A stretch of 64,000 nt of DNA from Pipra filicauda (lineage: Eukaryota > Chordata > Aves > Passeriformes > Pipridae): NCBI RefSeq assembly GCF_003945595.2, contig NW_024104378.1:186001-250000 (forward strand), in the 5' to 3' direction. The notes below the pieces were generated by a model. That model worked only from the letters and a program-made list of their open reading frames with translations. It ran no database searches and was not told the DNA's origin. How positions within the stretch are numbered: position 1 is the stretch's first letter; every line of letters begins with the position of its first letter. Shown one piece after another: positions 11,971 to 23,303 of this stretch. The translations under genes and the position numbers were made by a program.

Positions 11971-12857
11971 AAGTGTCCCCTTGCTATCTTTGCTATCAAT
12001 GTCATCTAAAACAAATCTGACTTTAATAGAAATGTCATACCAAGTGGAATCTATTTGGTGAATGTACATTTTTCTGTCTTTAAATTGTCAGGATAATGGA
12101 TTAACAGAAATTTTCTGTATATCACTGTCTGTTATACCCAAGTAATTTGATTAGAAATCACAGGGGTCTTTTGTGGCATAGACAAGGTGCACAACCTCAT
12201 CTGGGATATTCTCATATTTTTCTGATACTTCATTAAGCAGTGGGAATTGGGCAGGAGAAAAATGGTGTGCCCCTGTCCTTGGCATCGTGCCCAGAGAGGA
12301 AGAGCCAGTTCCAATTGCTGACGTTCCTCAGGGATTTTTCTCTGGTCACCTGCTGGAGGGGGCAGCCATGCTGCTACTTCCCCAGCTCCTGAACCTGTAT
12401 CAGTTAAAAAAAGTTTTAAAAAATTAATAAAAAAATCACTGTTTTCCCACCAGTAAAGAAGGGATGGACTGGCTTTCCATAGGAATTTGTGTGTGCGTGA
12501 ATTCCCACCAGCATCAGTTCTATGCAGCTGTAGAAGGCCCCCTGTTTATGATGGAGATGGACTAAGTGGGAGCAAATCTTCCTTTGCTCTTGGCCAGAGG
12601 TGAAGACCCTTGAGGCAGTGAAACTTTCCAGGAATCTCTTACTAAGCTGAGTTTTAGCCCTGCTAAAGGCTGCACTTACCTCCCCTTGCCAGGCGTAAAG
12701 AGCGTGTGAGCAGCTCCCAACCTGACCTTTTCAGCTGAATGTGCTCACACAGACTGGGCCAAATCCTCCTCTCAGACATGGGCTGGAGCTCCCTGCCAGC
12801 ACCTGAGGGTGTCACTGAACCAGAGAGCACTGCTGGCGTGCAGGGAGAGCTGACACT
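11971..12857. other. Unique non-coding tract
   Basis: Includes an A/T-rich stretch at 12,400-12,440 and one CTCF-like word at 12,351-12,366 (GCTGGAGGGGGCAG). Nothing gene-like. Confidence 0.5.
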
Positions 12858-13110
12858 CAAAGCCCTGTCCAACCTGGCCTTGGACACTTCCAGGGATGGG
12901 GCAGCCACAGCTTCTCTGGGCAACCTGTGCCAGGGCCTCCCCACCCTCACAGGGAAGAATTCCTTCCCAATATCCCATCTAAATCTACCCTCTGTTAGTT
13001 TAAAACCATTCCCCCTCGTTCTGTCACTCCATGCTCTTTCAAAGTCCCTCTCCCAAGCTGTCTTCAGCTCCAGCCCTTGGAGCATCTTCATGACCCTCAA
13101 TGCTTGTTCC
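12858..13110 (-). mobile_element. CR1 ORF2 3' fragment, lacking its 3' tail
   Basis: On the minus strand one frame stays open through the C-terminal ORF2 region, with [12 protein letters not shown], then [11 protein letters not shown], then [12 protein letters not shown]. It then runs into unrelated DNA at 12,857, before the usual stop. The 3' untranslated tail is missing, which is not expected of a simple target-primed insertion. Near 13,055-13,110 the sequence jumps to a part of ORF2 further upstream, suggesting an internal deletion as well. Confidence 0.92.
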
Positions 13111-16100
13111 ATTTACCTCCCTTTTGTATGAGCACAGGTGGTTGTCGCAGTATCTTCTTCTCCTCATTACACAGTGAATCTTGATTACTTTAGGAGTTGG
13201 GTCAAAGCTCCTGTGCCCCTTACAAAGCCCTCAGCTTTGATTACCACTGTGGCCTTCTGGAAAACTGCCCCCAGCTCATCTACCCTTTAGTTTGGGCCAG
13301 ACTAATTTCTGTGTAAGCCTGAGGTTGCATTTGCTTCCTTACTTTCAATCCCTGACTCTGAAGCTTTTGTAACACCCTCCCAAAAGCACAAACCTCTGTG
13401 GAGTGTGAAATGCTGCAAGTCCTGAGACGCTTTGGTTAAACCTGGCTGGAGCAGCAGCCAGAGCTCAGCAGGTACCAGGACACCGACTGCCAGTTCCCAG
13501 CTCTGAAAACACTCCGGCACAGATGCAGCAGGAGCAGCTGCCAGGGAGGAGGGGAGGAGGAGGATGAAAAAGACCATTTGGATGTGAAAGCAGAGGAGTT
13601 GTGCATATCTTCCCCAAAACAAAAATAGTAGCTCAAAATGCACTTAGAGGAGTTCTGGCACCACTAATCCATGGATGGGAAGCACATTAGGATATCTGCC
13701 TGCTTTGGAGCAAGCAGCTGTTATTGTGTCCACTGGAATCGTGGCAATGAACATAAAGCACAACTTTCCTGCTGCCCTGGCAGGAATTTTGATCTCTCTC
13801 TAGTGTAAATCAGGACAGACTCCATGTAGGGCAATGCTGTTACACCTCTGCACGCCAGAGCTGGCCTTGCTTTTGCAGGTCCCAAGGGTGATATTTTGAT
13901 ATCTAGAAAACTAATGCTCAAGATGGATCTGGCCCAAACCCCTGGATTTGAACTCTTTGCAAGTTCAGATCCGGATGCAAACTTCCCAGCTGCACCCTAT
14001 TGTCCCTGAGCCCAATAAAACCCTCTCTCCGAACCACCCACAAGCTTCATGAAAATGTAGATTGAGATCAGATCACCGTGGCCTGGGGCCAACACTGTGG
14101 AACACGCACAGCAACCGCCCGGCTCTGCCCTGCTCACGGGGATGCAAACAGAGCAGCTCCAAAGATATCAACTGGATTTCCCCAGCCTGGAGTCAGTTGT
14201 AAGTGTGAACAGGATAAAAAACCCTTACATAGTTTGGTGGGGTTTTTTTACATTTCTGTTTTGAGGAGCAAGTGAACTCCCATTTCATGGGTTCGAGAGG
14301 TCATCGTCTTCCAGGCGGAGCTTTGCCAGGAGCTGAGACTGGATTAGTCCTGCTTACCAAAGCACATTGGTGGGGAATGTGATGTCAAAGGATGGCTGTT
14401 TTTGTTCCAACCTCATCCCTCTTTGTTTGTTGGGAAAGCTGATGCTAAGGATGAAGAGGGAGAAGAAGGATAGAGAGGTCTGAACAGCTTGGGCAGCGTG
14501 GGGGGGATAAGTTAGGGACAAGGGGTATTTTGTAAAGCAAACAGCATAAAACTCCCGAGAAAACTTTTCCCTGGAGGGTTTGGGCATTGGTGAAGTGGAA
14601 ATTGTGTCTTCTGCCATCTCTCAGTCCTCTGGTTACAGAGATGTGCAAAGTGATTGAGCTCAGGTGACTGAACCAGGTTAAATAGAATATTTTTCTGGTG
14701 GCTCAAATCGAGAGTGGTTCTTGCTGGCTTTGTATGTAGTTTAAGTTCCCCTCTGCAGATTTTCCCACTTGGAACAGCAATATTTAATTTCCTTGACAGA
14801 CAGCAGATCTAAGACTCAGTCATAAACTTTTTCAGCTCCTGTTTAATCATTAGTTTTTTAAACCTTAGAGTTTGGGGGTATTTTGTTTGTTGTGTTTCTT
14901 CTGGGCAATATTTTCATAAAAAAAACCCTTGCTGCAGTTGACCGTGCAGGTCAAGTCCATTTTTGAGTGACACGAACTTAGAGTTGTGCTTCTTCTGCTG
15001 GCTTTGATTTTGGGTTGTTATTCCTCCTGAAGGGCTAAGGCAAGCTCTTGTTACTGCCGATGTCAAACGTGCCATCTCTTGAGATCTGCCTTCCCATAGA
15101 AGCAGGTCTTTGCTGGGTATGGCTGTGTGATTTTGCTGTTTAGTAAGTGAATTTTGGGGGCTGGTTTCCCTCTCCTTGAAATCTGCCAGAGCAGAAGCAG
15201 TGCTGGGAACCGAGGAAGTGTCAGAGCAGAGATGCCTGGTTTGGAGGACTTTAATTTCCAGGGTCATGGGTTTGTTCTTTTAGTAGAGACCATTTGCTGT
15301 TTTCCCAGAAGATGAAAGGATTTTGCTGTCAGCACTGTTAAAAAACCCATAACAAACCAAACCCAAGTGGGACCACGGTTCTGCCATTGGCATCTACTGG
15401 GGCTTCTTTTCCCGTGAAGCCACTTCTATAAAAATCCCTCAATTCTTTCCACTAAAAAAGACCACAAAACGGGCAAATTGAGGACAATACAGAAACATTA
15501 ACAGCCAGGTAATGGGGTCATGTTTTCAGAACCACTATCTCTGCTTCTGTGGATCATTTATCCAGTTTAAGTGCCTGATAAAATTCCCATGTGCACACCT
15601 TTTTTTTTTTTTCCTGAATAAAGGAGAAAAATACCATCATTTCTCTTATTTTCCTCTCAAGAACAAAGCTAAACACCATTAAATCACTTTGATACAAGTT
15701 CATCTTAAAATGTTCCCATGTAATGGCCTGGGAACGTTTGGAGAGGATCCAAGTCATTACCCTGGTTGTGGTGATGGACATTTGATCTGAGCTCAAATAG
15801 TGAAGCACTTTGTTTTTGGATTCTGCAAAGATCTGGGCAACCTTTTTCGGGATAAGTAGTTTATTTGCCGAGAAATGCAATTTTGGGGTTGACTGAAACT
15901 ATTTACTGAATTGGCACCAGTAGCTAATCTTTCTGTAAAGGGCAACTTGTTTTCTTTCAACGTTTTCAGAGCTAAATATTCCTGTTCTTCCATTTTGGAG
16001 TAATGTTTTGTTTCATAGCTTGCAAACCTTTTTTGCAAAAGGGAAAAATTATCTGGACTATCAAACCAAAACGAAGGAATTGGTCATGCATTTTGGTTGA

Positions 16101-16761
16101 CCTGAACTTAAAGGATTATTTTTGTTTGGTTTTTTTTCTGAGGGGGAAAATAAATCAAAAGCTTTTCACTTCTAGTGAAAATATAACCTTCTTTCACCCC
16201 TGGAATGATCCAGGGAATCTCATTGTCTGATTTGCCTGACTGAGCTGCAGAGCCAATCCCACATCCCAGCTGCTTTCTCAGCCATAGTTTCTCATCATGA
16301 AGATGAATTAGTATTTAATTAGGGCTTTGATCATGGGAAGTGGAGCTTCCTGCATGCTCATTCCCTCTCAGGAGCAGTTGCCTCCAGATAAGTCCCCATC
16401 CTTGGTCCATGGTCACTTTGTTCTTGGCTTGAATGCACACAGGTTAGATGCTCATGAAGTGCAAGAAGGGCAGATTCAGATCTCAATTAACTGTATAATT
16501 AACTCAACACACTCACTAAATTAGTAATGAGTGTGTTATGGGCAGGATGTGCTTTTGTGAACCATCCAACTCATTGCACTTCAGGAGCAGTTTGAGCTGT
16601 CTGAATGGGTCCACAAGATCTATTCATTTTCCAACATGTTTCTTCTGGTTGAAGAGGATCCCTGCTGTGGTTTAGGCAGTGGGGTTGGGATGTTCTTATT
16701 CCATGACACTGATCCTAACTGTGTGTGCTGGTCTGGAATGGAAAACATAAGAGTTATGGGA
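13111..16761. other. Unique non-coding tract
   Basis: About 3.6 kb with no CR1. 15,300-16,200 is AT-rich with minus-strand frames of 81-117 codons that match no protein I recognise. A T12 run lies at 15,601-15,612 and a hairpin at 16,506-16,537. Confidence 0.5.
16506..16537. repeat. Short perfect inverted repeat
   Basis: AACACACTCA at 16,506-16,515 is the exact reverse complement of TGAGTGTGTT at 16,528-16,537. The 12-base loop contains the near-palindrome CTAAATTAG. The two arms would form a 10-bp stem. Confidence 0.8.
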
Positions 16762-16862
16762 CACAATCACAGGATGGTTTGGGTTGGAAGTGACCTCAAA
16801 GCTCATCTCGTTCCACCCCCCTGCTGTGGGCAAGGACACCTTCCACTAGACCAGGTTGTTCC
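16762..16862 (-). mobile_element. CR1 3' tail, antisense
   Basis: Reads GATGGTTTGGGTTGGAAGTG through to CCACTAGACCAGGTTGTTCC, so only the last 100 bases are present. The intact 3' terminus lies at 16,762 and the element is 5'-truncated at 16,862. Confidence 0.95.
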
Positions 16863-17984
16863 AATATAACAAACAACAGAGGGATTTGGTCTGTAATGGA
16901 TTGGAATACAGTGCTTTATGGATGTAATGGATTGGAATACAGCCGGCTTTACCTCAACACAGAGGGAACAGGACAAACCTGTCCCTGGATTGTGCGGACA
17001 TGGTGGAACACACAAAGCTCTGTCACTGCTGCGTGTCTGGGAGCAATCACATGGCTGATGTCATTTGAGAAGCTCCCAAAGGTCCCTCCAGTGCCTGTCA
17101 CCCCAGGACTTGGTGTTCCTGGGTGGATCAGTGCTCTGACAAGGAAGAGTAATGAATGATTGCTTAATTTCTGTCAGCACCTCCTGTGCTGCCTCTTGGA
17201 ATGCGCATCCTTGGCTACAGGATGAGCTGAAATCGGAGCCGCGGAGCCGTGTCGGTTCTGTTACAGCCTGGGAGTTGTATCAGGGCTGTGCTGCAAAGTG
17301 ATGACTGGGTTGAAGGTGCTGACAGATTCTGGGGGAGCTCCTGGTGCCAGGTTCTGTCCCTGGATGTTTGGGAAACCAGAACACTCGTATCTCCTCCATC
17401 TTCCAGCTCTTCCCCTGCCATTTTTCATTTTATTACCCATTGCTCTTCATTTAGAAACTCTGTTTGGGAGGATTTATCTCTCTGTGCTTTCTTCTGCTCA
17501 TCCTCATGCTGTTGACTCCTCCTTGCTTCTCCAGCCTTTGCTGTCTGGAGCAGCATGATTTTCTATCTTTATTAACGATACATCCATTGTTCTGGTGGCA
17601 GTTTCTTGCTGTGTATCTCTAAAACTCTTGCTGCAGTTGCATCTCCCAACTTTGCCTGTTGTCTTATGCAGCTAGGGAGCAGAGAGAAGCTGGGGGGCTG
17701 TGTCACAGTGCTGTTTCTGGATAGGAGTGATGCCATGGGACCATGTGGCAAACTTGGAGCCACTTGGTATCCTGCCTCTTGTCAAATCCATGTGCCCTGT
17801 CCTGCCATAAATGGGAGGACTGGAAACATGCAAACCTCACTTTAACAGAAAGACGAGACCATTCCTGTGTGCTTATGTGTTGGCTCAAATCTCACTCACG
17901 TGCAGCAATCAAATGCTAAAATTATTCCTGAGTTGTAACTTCCTCATATGACGACACCACTGAAGCTTTTTAGGTAACTTTAAT
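16863..17984. other. Unique tract with a small tandem duplication
   Basis: Holds the 31-bp-period duplication at 16,892-16,942 and a small CpG-dense spot near 17,225-17,255 (GAGCCGCGGAGCCGTGTCGG). No gene seen. Confidence 0.5.
16892..16942 (+). repeat. Direct repeat, period 31 bp
   Basis: TGTAATGGATTGGAATACAG occurs at 16,892-16,911 and again, identical over 20 bases, at 16,923-16,942, with 11 bases between. This is a recent local duplication 30 bases outside the truncated end of a CR1 copy. Confidence 0.95.
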
Positions 17985-18232
17985 GGCATGAAGCTGAGTC
18001 AGGGGAGGTTTAGGTTGGATATCAGCAAAAGGTTCTTCTCCCAGAGGGTGGTTGGGCACCAAACAGGCTCCCCAAGGCAGTGGTCATGGTCCCAAGACTG
18101 ACAGAGCTTAAGGAGTGTTTGGACAACACTCTGAGGGACAGGGTGAGAGTGTTGGGGTGTCCTGTGCAGGGCCAGGATTTGGACCGAATACCTGAGTGGA
18201 TCCAACTCCAGATAGTCTATAATTCTGTGAAC
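17985..18232 (+). mobile_element. CR1 3' fragment, second subfamily
   Basis: A distinct CR1 3' end marked by GGGGAGGTTTAGGTTGGATA, CCAGAGGGTGGTTGGGCACC, a CCCCAAGGCAGTGGTCATGG segment and TTGGGGTGTCCTGTGCAGGG. It ends in ATAATTCTGTGA, the octamer-like CR1 terminus. The same subfamily recurs in antisense at 24,419 and 43,326. Confidence 0.9.
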
Positions 18233-18827
18233 CTGGGTGTCTTTTGACATTATTGCATTTATTTCTATATTTTGCAAAAATACTCCTAAAAGCACCTGTG
18301 GGTGATCTCCCTGTTCCTCGGGAGGTCCAGAGCCATCTCAGAATTCCAGACGCACGCGCTGCGGACTCACAGTCATGAATCTGCCTTTGTGAATGCACTT
18401 TTTTTTCATTCCAAGGCCCCAACATCCGGATCTGTCTGTGGCAGGGAGACTCTGCAGACATTAAACCCTCTTTCATATTCCCCTTTCAGGCCAGCTTTGA
18501 CTTCCCCTGAGCGCAGTGAAAACGAACAGATGTTCTCAGAACGCCGGGGTGACCTGGAAACAATTAATTAGGTAGTGAGTGAAAGAGGAGATTGTAGTGT
18601 TTGGATTTCCTTTAAGGATAACTATTTTTAGTCCCTGCTGATGTAGCCCAGGACAAGTTAACAACAACCTGCTGCTGGGTCAGTGGAGAAAGCTCAGAAG
18701 GTTGCTGTCCTTTCTAAGAGAGATGGCTGCTGAAATGCTATGATTCTCTGGGATTAGTTTAAGTAAATCAAGATATATTAATTTGGGGGAAAAAAAGTCT
18801 ATGTGTGTATCTAGTCTTGTTCCCAGA
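18233..18827. other. Unique non-coding tract
   Basis: No repeat or gene recognised between two CR1 copies. Confidence 0.5.
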
Positions 18828-19185
18828 AGAATCACAGAATCCTGGAATGGTTTGTCTTGGAAAGGACCTTAAAGCTCATCTTCTTCCGCCCCTGCCATGG
18901 GCAGGGACATCTTCCACTATCTCAGGTTGCTCCAAGCCCTGTCCAACCTGGCCTTGAACACTTCCAGGGATGGGGCAGCCACAGCTTCTCTGGGCAACCT
19001 GTGCCAGTGTTTTACCACCCTTGTTGTAACAAACCTTCTCCTACTTCAGCCCCCAGTCCAGTCGTGTGGTTATTTTTGTAGGACTGTATCTTCAGACCAG
19101 CTGGGCCAAACTTATTTTCAGACTCTGGATTCCTCATATTTCTTGAGAATACACTGGCCACTATTCAGATCCATGACACCCCTCT
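18828..19185 (-). mobile_element. CR1-linked chimeric unit, copy A
   Basis: Starts at a normal CR1 3' terminus (AGAATCACAGAATCCTGGAA) and runs through the CR1 tail and ORF2 end to about 19,040. It then continues for about 145 bases that are not recognisable as ORF2 but are shared with the copy at 20,798-21,143, including TTGTTGTAACAAACCTT and TTTTGTAGGACTGTATCTT. Both copies stop after GACACCCCTCT. The extra segment may be a diverged subfamily body or sequence carried with the CR1 end. Confidence 0.85.
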
Positions 19186-20797
19186 GCTTCGGTGCAGAGC
19201 AGGGAAGGGGCGTTAACCCCAGTGTTCCTTCCCCACAGCTGCATTCCCTAAGCTCAGCTAAAGTGGGAAGTTTGTGGGCTTGCTGTTAAATGACCCCAGC
19301 TTGGTTTCTCCTGTCCTCCTCAGCCCTTCCAGGCTAAAGGCCACACGAGCTGCTTTAGCTGCATCCTGAGCTTCCAAGCATCTGGGACCAGTTCTTAGAA
19401 ACCTTAGACTCGTGGAAGCGGCACATGGAAGTGGTGGGGCTGGAAGGGCTGGGCTGGACCGGCCCTCGGGGAGCGCGTGGGAGTCCTGGTGTCGTGTTCA
19501 GTTATGGAACCTCACCAGCTCCATCCTCAGGGAGGGATTCGTGCTTTCAGCAATGCTGTCGTGGAGAACTGGCCAAGAAGGAGTGAGATAAGAACAATAC
19601 ACAGCCAAGAATGCAGAGTGAGCTGTGTCGTGGCACAGACAACACCAGGGTCAACCCCCAACCTCCACATCTTGGGCATGACTTGGCACCCCCCTCCTGA
19701 TGCTATCTCTGCTGTCCATGGAGCTTTTCCAGTGATCTCTGCCCAAGGATCCAGATAATCGTGTGAAAGCACTGAAGGATATCCAAGCAGGTATTAAAGC
19801 CTGGCTCTGTGCATTCACACACAGCTGGTTTTCAGCACAAACACAAAGTGAGGTCCTGTGGAACATTATCCTTGGATGTGGGGTATTTTTGTGGGTTTTT
19901 TCCCCCCCTCCACTTTTTGGAGAGGTACAATTGCCACAGCTCATCTGTCCCATTGGGTGATGTGCATTTAGCTGGGAGCAGTGCAGGTCAGAACTTACTG
20001 TTACCTTGCAACTGAGTAGTCCTTCAGTAACTCATTGTCACCATCATTATTGCACTGAGACAGAACCACGTGCACTTTAATTTCCTGGTGAGTAGGAGGA
20101 CTAAAATGTACGTATTTTATTTCTATTTAGTGAGCATCACATTCCTAACTCTCCTGGAAATAAATCATCCGTTTGTCAGAAACTCCCCCCTCCCCCAGAC
20201 AAGGCTTGAAAGTTTGTAGTGTTTAATGGAATTCAGTAGTATTTATTGTGCTTCCAGCATGTTTATGGGAAGCAAGACTTGACTTGCTGCTTTGGGCTGT
20301 CTCTGGAAGAAAATGATGGACAGGGCTTGTTTTTATGCTGTCATGGAACCACCATAGGTTCACACAGATTTAAATGCTGCAGGGATAAAGAATTTCCTTC
20401 TATATCTTAATCCATGATTAGTCTTAAATTTCAGCCTTAGTGGGAGGAGAGGGGCTCTCCCTTCTGTTGTAGGTAGGGAGTTGGAGGATGTGTTTTCCCT
20501 TGGAAAGGCTCTTCTGAGTGTTGCACTTAAAAGGTCTTTAATCTTATAAACGTCTTACTGCCCTTATGTAATGCTGCCACAATTCTGCCCCTGGATCTTC
20601 ATCAGTGTTGTGATGGTTGTTTTGGAATGGAGAGGCAGCTGAGCCTTAATCATACAGGTGAGTGCCTGTGGGGTGTGATGAGGTGCTCTCAGGTGCCTGT
20701 TCTTCTTAATAACCTTGTGCAGCCAAGAAAAACATCAGGGATGATCGGATTGCACAGCTGAGGGGGCGGGGTGAGCTGGATCTTTGAGCACATCCTT
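19186..20797. other. Unique non-coding tract
   Basis: Separates the two chimeric CR1 units. A CpG-richer spot lies at 19,440-19,500 (GACCGGCCCTCGGGGAGCGC). It is not duplicated beyond the second unit, so the pair is not part of a longer tandem duplication. Confidence 0.55.
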
Positions 20798-21143
20798 AGA
20801 ATCATGGAATCCTGGAATGATTTGGATGGAAAGGAACCTCAAAGCTCATCTTGCTTTCCCCCCTGCCATGGGCAGGGACACCTTCCATTATCTCAGGTTG
20901 CTCCAAGCCCTGTCCAGCCTGGCCCTGGACACTTCCAGGGATGGGGCAGCCACAGCTTCTCTGGGCAACCTATGCCAGTGTTTTACCACCCTTGTTGTAA
21001 CAAACCTTTACCTGCTTCAACCCCCAGTCCAGTTCTGTGATTGTTTTGTAGGACTGTATCTTTGGAATGCTTATTCTGGGGCTCTGGGTTTCTTATATTT
21101 CTTGGGAACAAACCAACAGATATCCAGAATTGTGACACCCCTC
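20798..21143 (-). mobile_element. CR1-linked chimeric unit, copy B
   Basis: Collinear with copy A over its whole length, from AGAATCATGGAATCCTGGAA to GACACCCCTCT. Over the 72 bases after the CR1 part (TTGTTGTAAC... to ...GACTGTATCTT) I count about eight differences, roughly 88% identity by eye. The far end has a gap of about a dozen bases relative to copy A. Flanks differ, which suggests two insertions of one source. Confidence 0.85.
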
Positions 21144-21570
21144 TCCAGGTGAAAAACCTGCAGCAGCACCTTAGATCCTGTGTTCAAGTTGCTTCCAATT
21201 CTGCAGCATGGATTTGTTGGGAGAGGCATGGAATTTTCTATGTCATCCCTTGGGAGTGAGGAAAGCTCATGGCATAGTTGCAGATTCTGAGCATGAATTG
21301 GAGTATTCTGTAGGTTCTCTCTTTTTTTAATAAAAAATGGGTTGGCTGAATAATGTGAACAATTTGAGCATTTGCTATAGGACTCCTGGCAAATTGAAGG
21401 GATGTTTGTTTAACCTACAGCACCAGAGCCAAACTTTATGGGGTTTAATTTTAATACATATTTTACATAGGTGAGATGACAATGTTATTAAAAATTAAGA
21501 CATTTGTTTATGTAAAGTATAAACAGGCATCAGCAGTAAAGCCTATGAAGGCTTTTCCTTCCCCTGGTCT
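21144..21570. other. AT-rich unique tract
   Basis: AT-rich around 21,310-21,530 (for example TTTTTTTAATAAAAAATGGG). No repeat or gene is recognised. Confidence 0.5.
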
Positions 21571-21708
21571 AAGGCACCTTCCACTAGACCAGGTTGCTCC
21601 AAGCCCCATCCAACCCGGCCTTGGACGCTTCCAGGGATGGGGCAACCACAGCTTCTCTGGGCAACCTGTGCCAGGGCCTCACCACCTTTATCCTTAGGGA
21701 AAAAAATA
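21571..21708 (-). mobile_element. CR1 fragment lacking both ends, antisense
   Basis: Covers CACCTTCCACTAGACCAGGT through GGGCAACCTGTGCCAGGGCC and fades at 21,708. The terminal 60 or so bases of the 3' tail are absent at 21,571, so the copy has been broken after insertion. Confidence 0.92.
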
Positions 21709-23056
21709 ATGACCAAGTGTATCAGTGACTCTTTTCCTTGATGTTTGTGGTTGTTTTCGGGGATGAGTCAGACTGAATTTCCTACATAATGTTGTGCAAA
21801 CATGGGGTTGTCCCAGTGTTGCAGGACATGGAGTCCACCAGCACATGGGAATAGACATTTCCATATCCATGAGCCCCAGCAGCAGCTCCAGGCAGGAGCA
21901 GGTTACAAACTGGGACAACTACAGCTCTTGTTGTGTTCGGGACAAAGGAAGAGGTGACAGGTGGAGGTGACGCGCAGGAACAGAAAGAACATCTTGGGGC
22001 TTTTGATTTTAAACAGACCCTGCAGAGCTGGGGGTTCAGTGTGGTGTTTTTGAATCATGTCCATCATCCAATAAATAAATCAAGTCCCATCAGCTGTGCC
22101 TCAGAGCAACATCCAGCTGCAGCTGAACAGGAACACAACCCATTGCTGCAGCTTCAGATCTCCTTCCTTAGCAGCACATCTGGTTCACTGGGGAAGAGCA
22201 CAAGGAGTCACGTGGCAAAGGGATGCAGGAATGTAATTCCTGAGTCTGCTCCTGACTCTGTGGTGTGACCCTGATCACTACAAGTCCTATTCCTTGTTGC
22301 CTGTGCCCTGCATTTCTCCCCACCTCTCTGTCCCGTTGATTCTGTCTGAGCATAATCCATGCTCATGCTGCAGGAATGCTTTGGGAGTGAGTCTTGTTTG
22401 TGTTCTTAAGGCCTGATGTGTTTGTGGTTCTTTCTGACTTGGTGGTGATGGAGATTCCCAGCATCTTGGAAAACTGGCTCAGTAGTAAAGACTTTTAAAG
22501 GAATTTGAAATACGTGGGATGAGGCAATAAGGTCTGGGAGAGGCAGGTGCTGGCTGTATAGCCACAGTCAGCAGCAGCAAGGATGTGCTGGAGGACCATG
22601 GGGAGTGCAGATACGCCAGACTGCACTAGGAACCCATGTGCAGATCACCTCAGCAGATCCCAAAACTTAGGTGCTTCTGGCCCTCATCAAAGTGGGAACA
22701 CCAGGACCTGCACTTCCCAAAGTGTGTTATTTGTGCCTCCAAAGAATAAAGGAAAAACAAAGTAAATTGGTTGCCTAGATTTCACTGTTACCGGAATAAA
22801 AACCTCTCCCTGTAATTAATATTCTCCCTCCTACCTTCTTTGGTCAATCCCACAGCAAATGTTTCCTTTGAAGCATCTCAGTTGCGTTGCGTGTGTGAGA
22901 TAAATCTTAGGAGCACTATGAGCATTCTTGCAGATCTTGAGGGGATTTCTGATTGCTTCCCATCCCAACAGCATAACCACTTGGAAAAATGCCTTGTGGC
23001 CCTCTGCCCTGCCCTGCCCTCGTTGAAGGTCTGTGTGATTACATGGTTATAAGTAT
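21709..23056. other. Unique non-coding tract
   Basis: No repeat beyond short CCCTG iterations at 23,005-23,022. No gene recognised. Confidence 0.5.
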
Positions 23057-23303
23057 CCTAATATCCAATCTGATCCTGCTCTTTGTCAGTCTGAAGCCAT
23101 TCCCACTTGTCCTGTCATTACCTGCCTGTGTATAAAGTCGCTCTCTCTATATTTTATAAGTCCCTTTTAGGCACTGGAAGGGGTTCTAAGGTCTTCTTGG
23201 AGCCTTCTCTTCTCCAGGCTGAGCATCTTTGTGATCTCCTCTGGACCTGCTCCAACAGGGCCATGCCTTTCTTGTGCTGAGGACCCCAGCCCTGGCTGCA
23301 GGG
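23057..23303 (-). mobile_element. CR1 ORF2 internal fragment, antisense
   Basis: Covers ORF2 just before its C terminus. On the minus strand LSLEKRRLQEDL is readable. Upstream in ORF2 sense, the antisense text CTCCTCTGGACCTGCTCCAA and TTCTTGTGCTGAGGACCCCA extends further 5' than any other copy in the window. The 3' tail is missing. Confidence 0.9.

Noticed and set aside
12739..13131. A recurring peptide [20 protein letters not shown] in many frames, which might suggest a repeated protein family
   Set aside because: It is the antisense reading of the CR1 ORF2 end. It recurs only where CR1 copies lie (12.9, 18.9, 20.9, 34.7, 43.7 and 53.4 kb).
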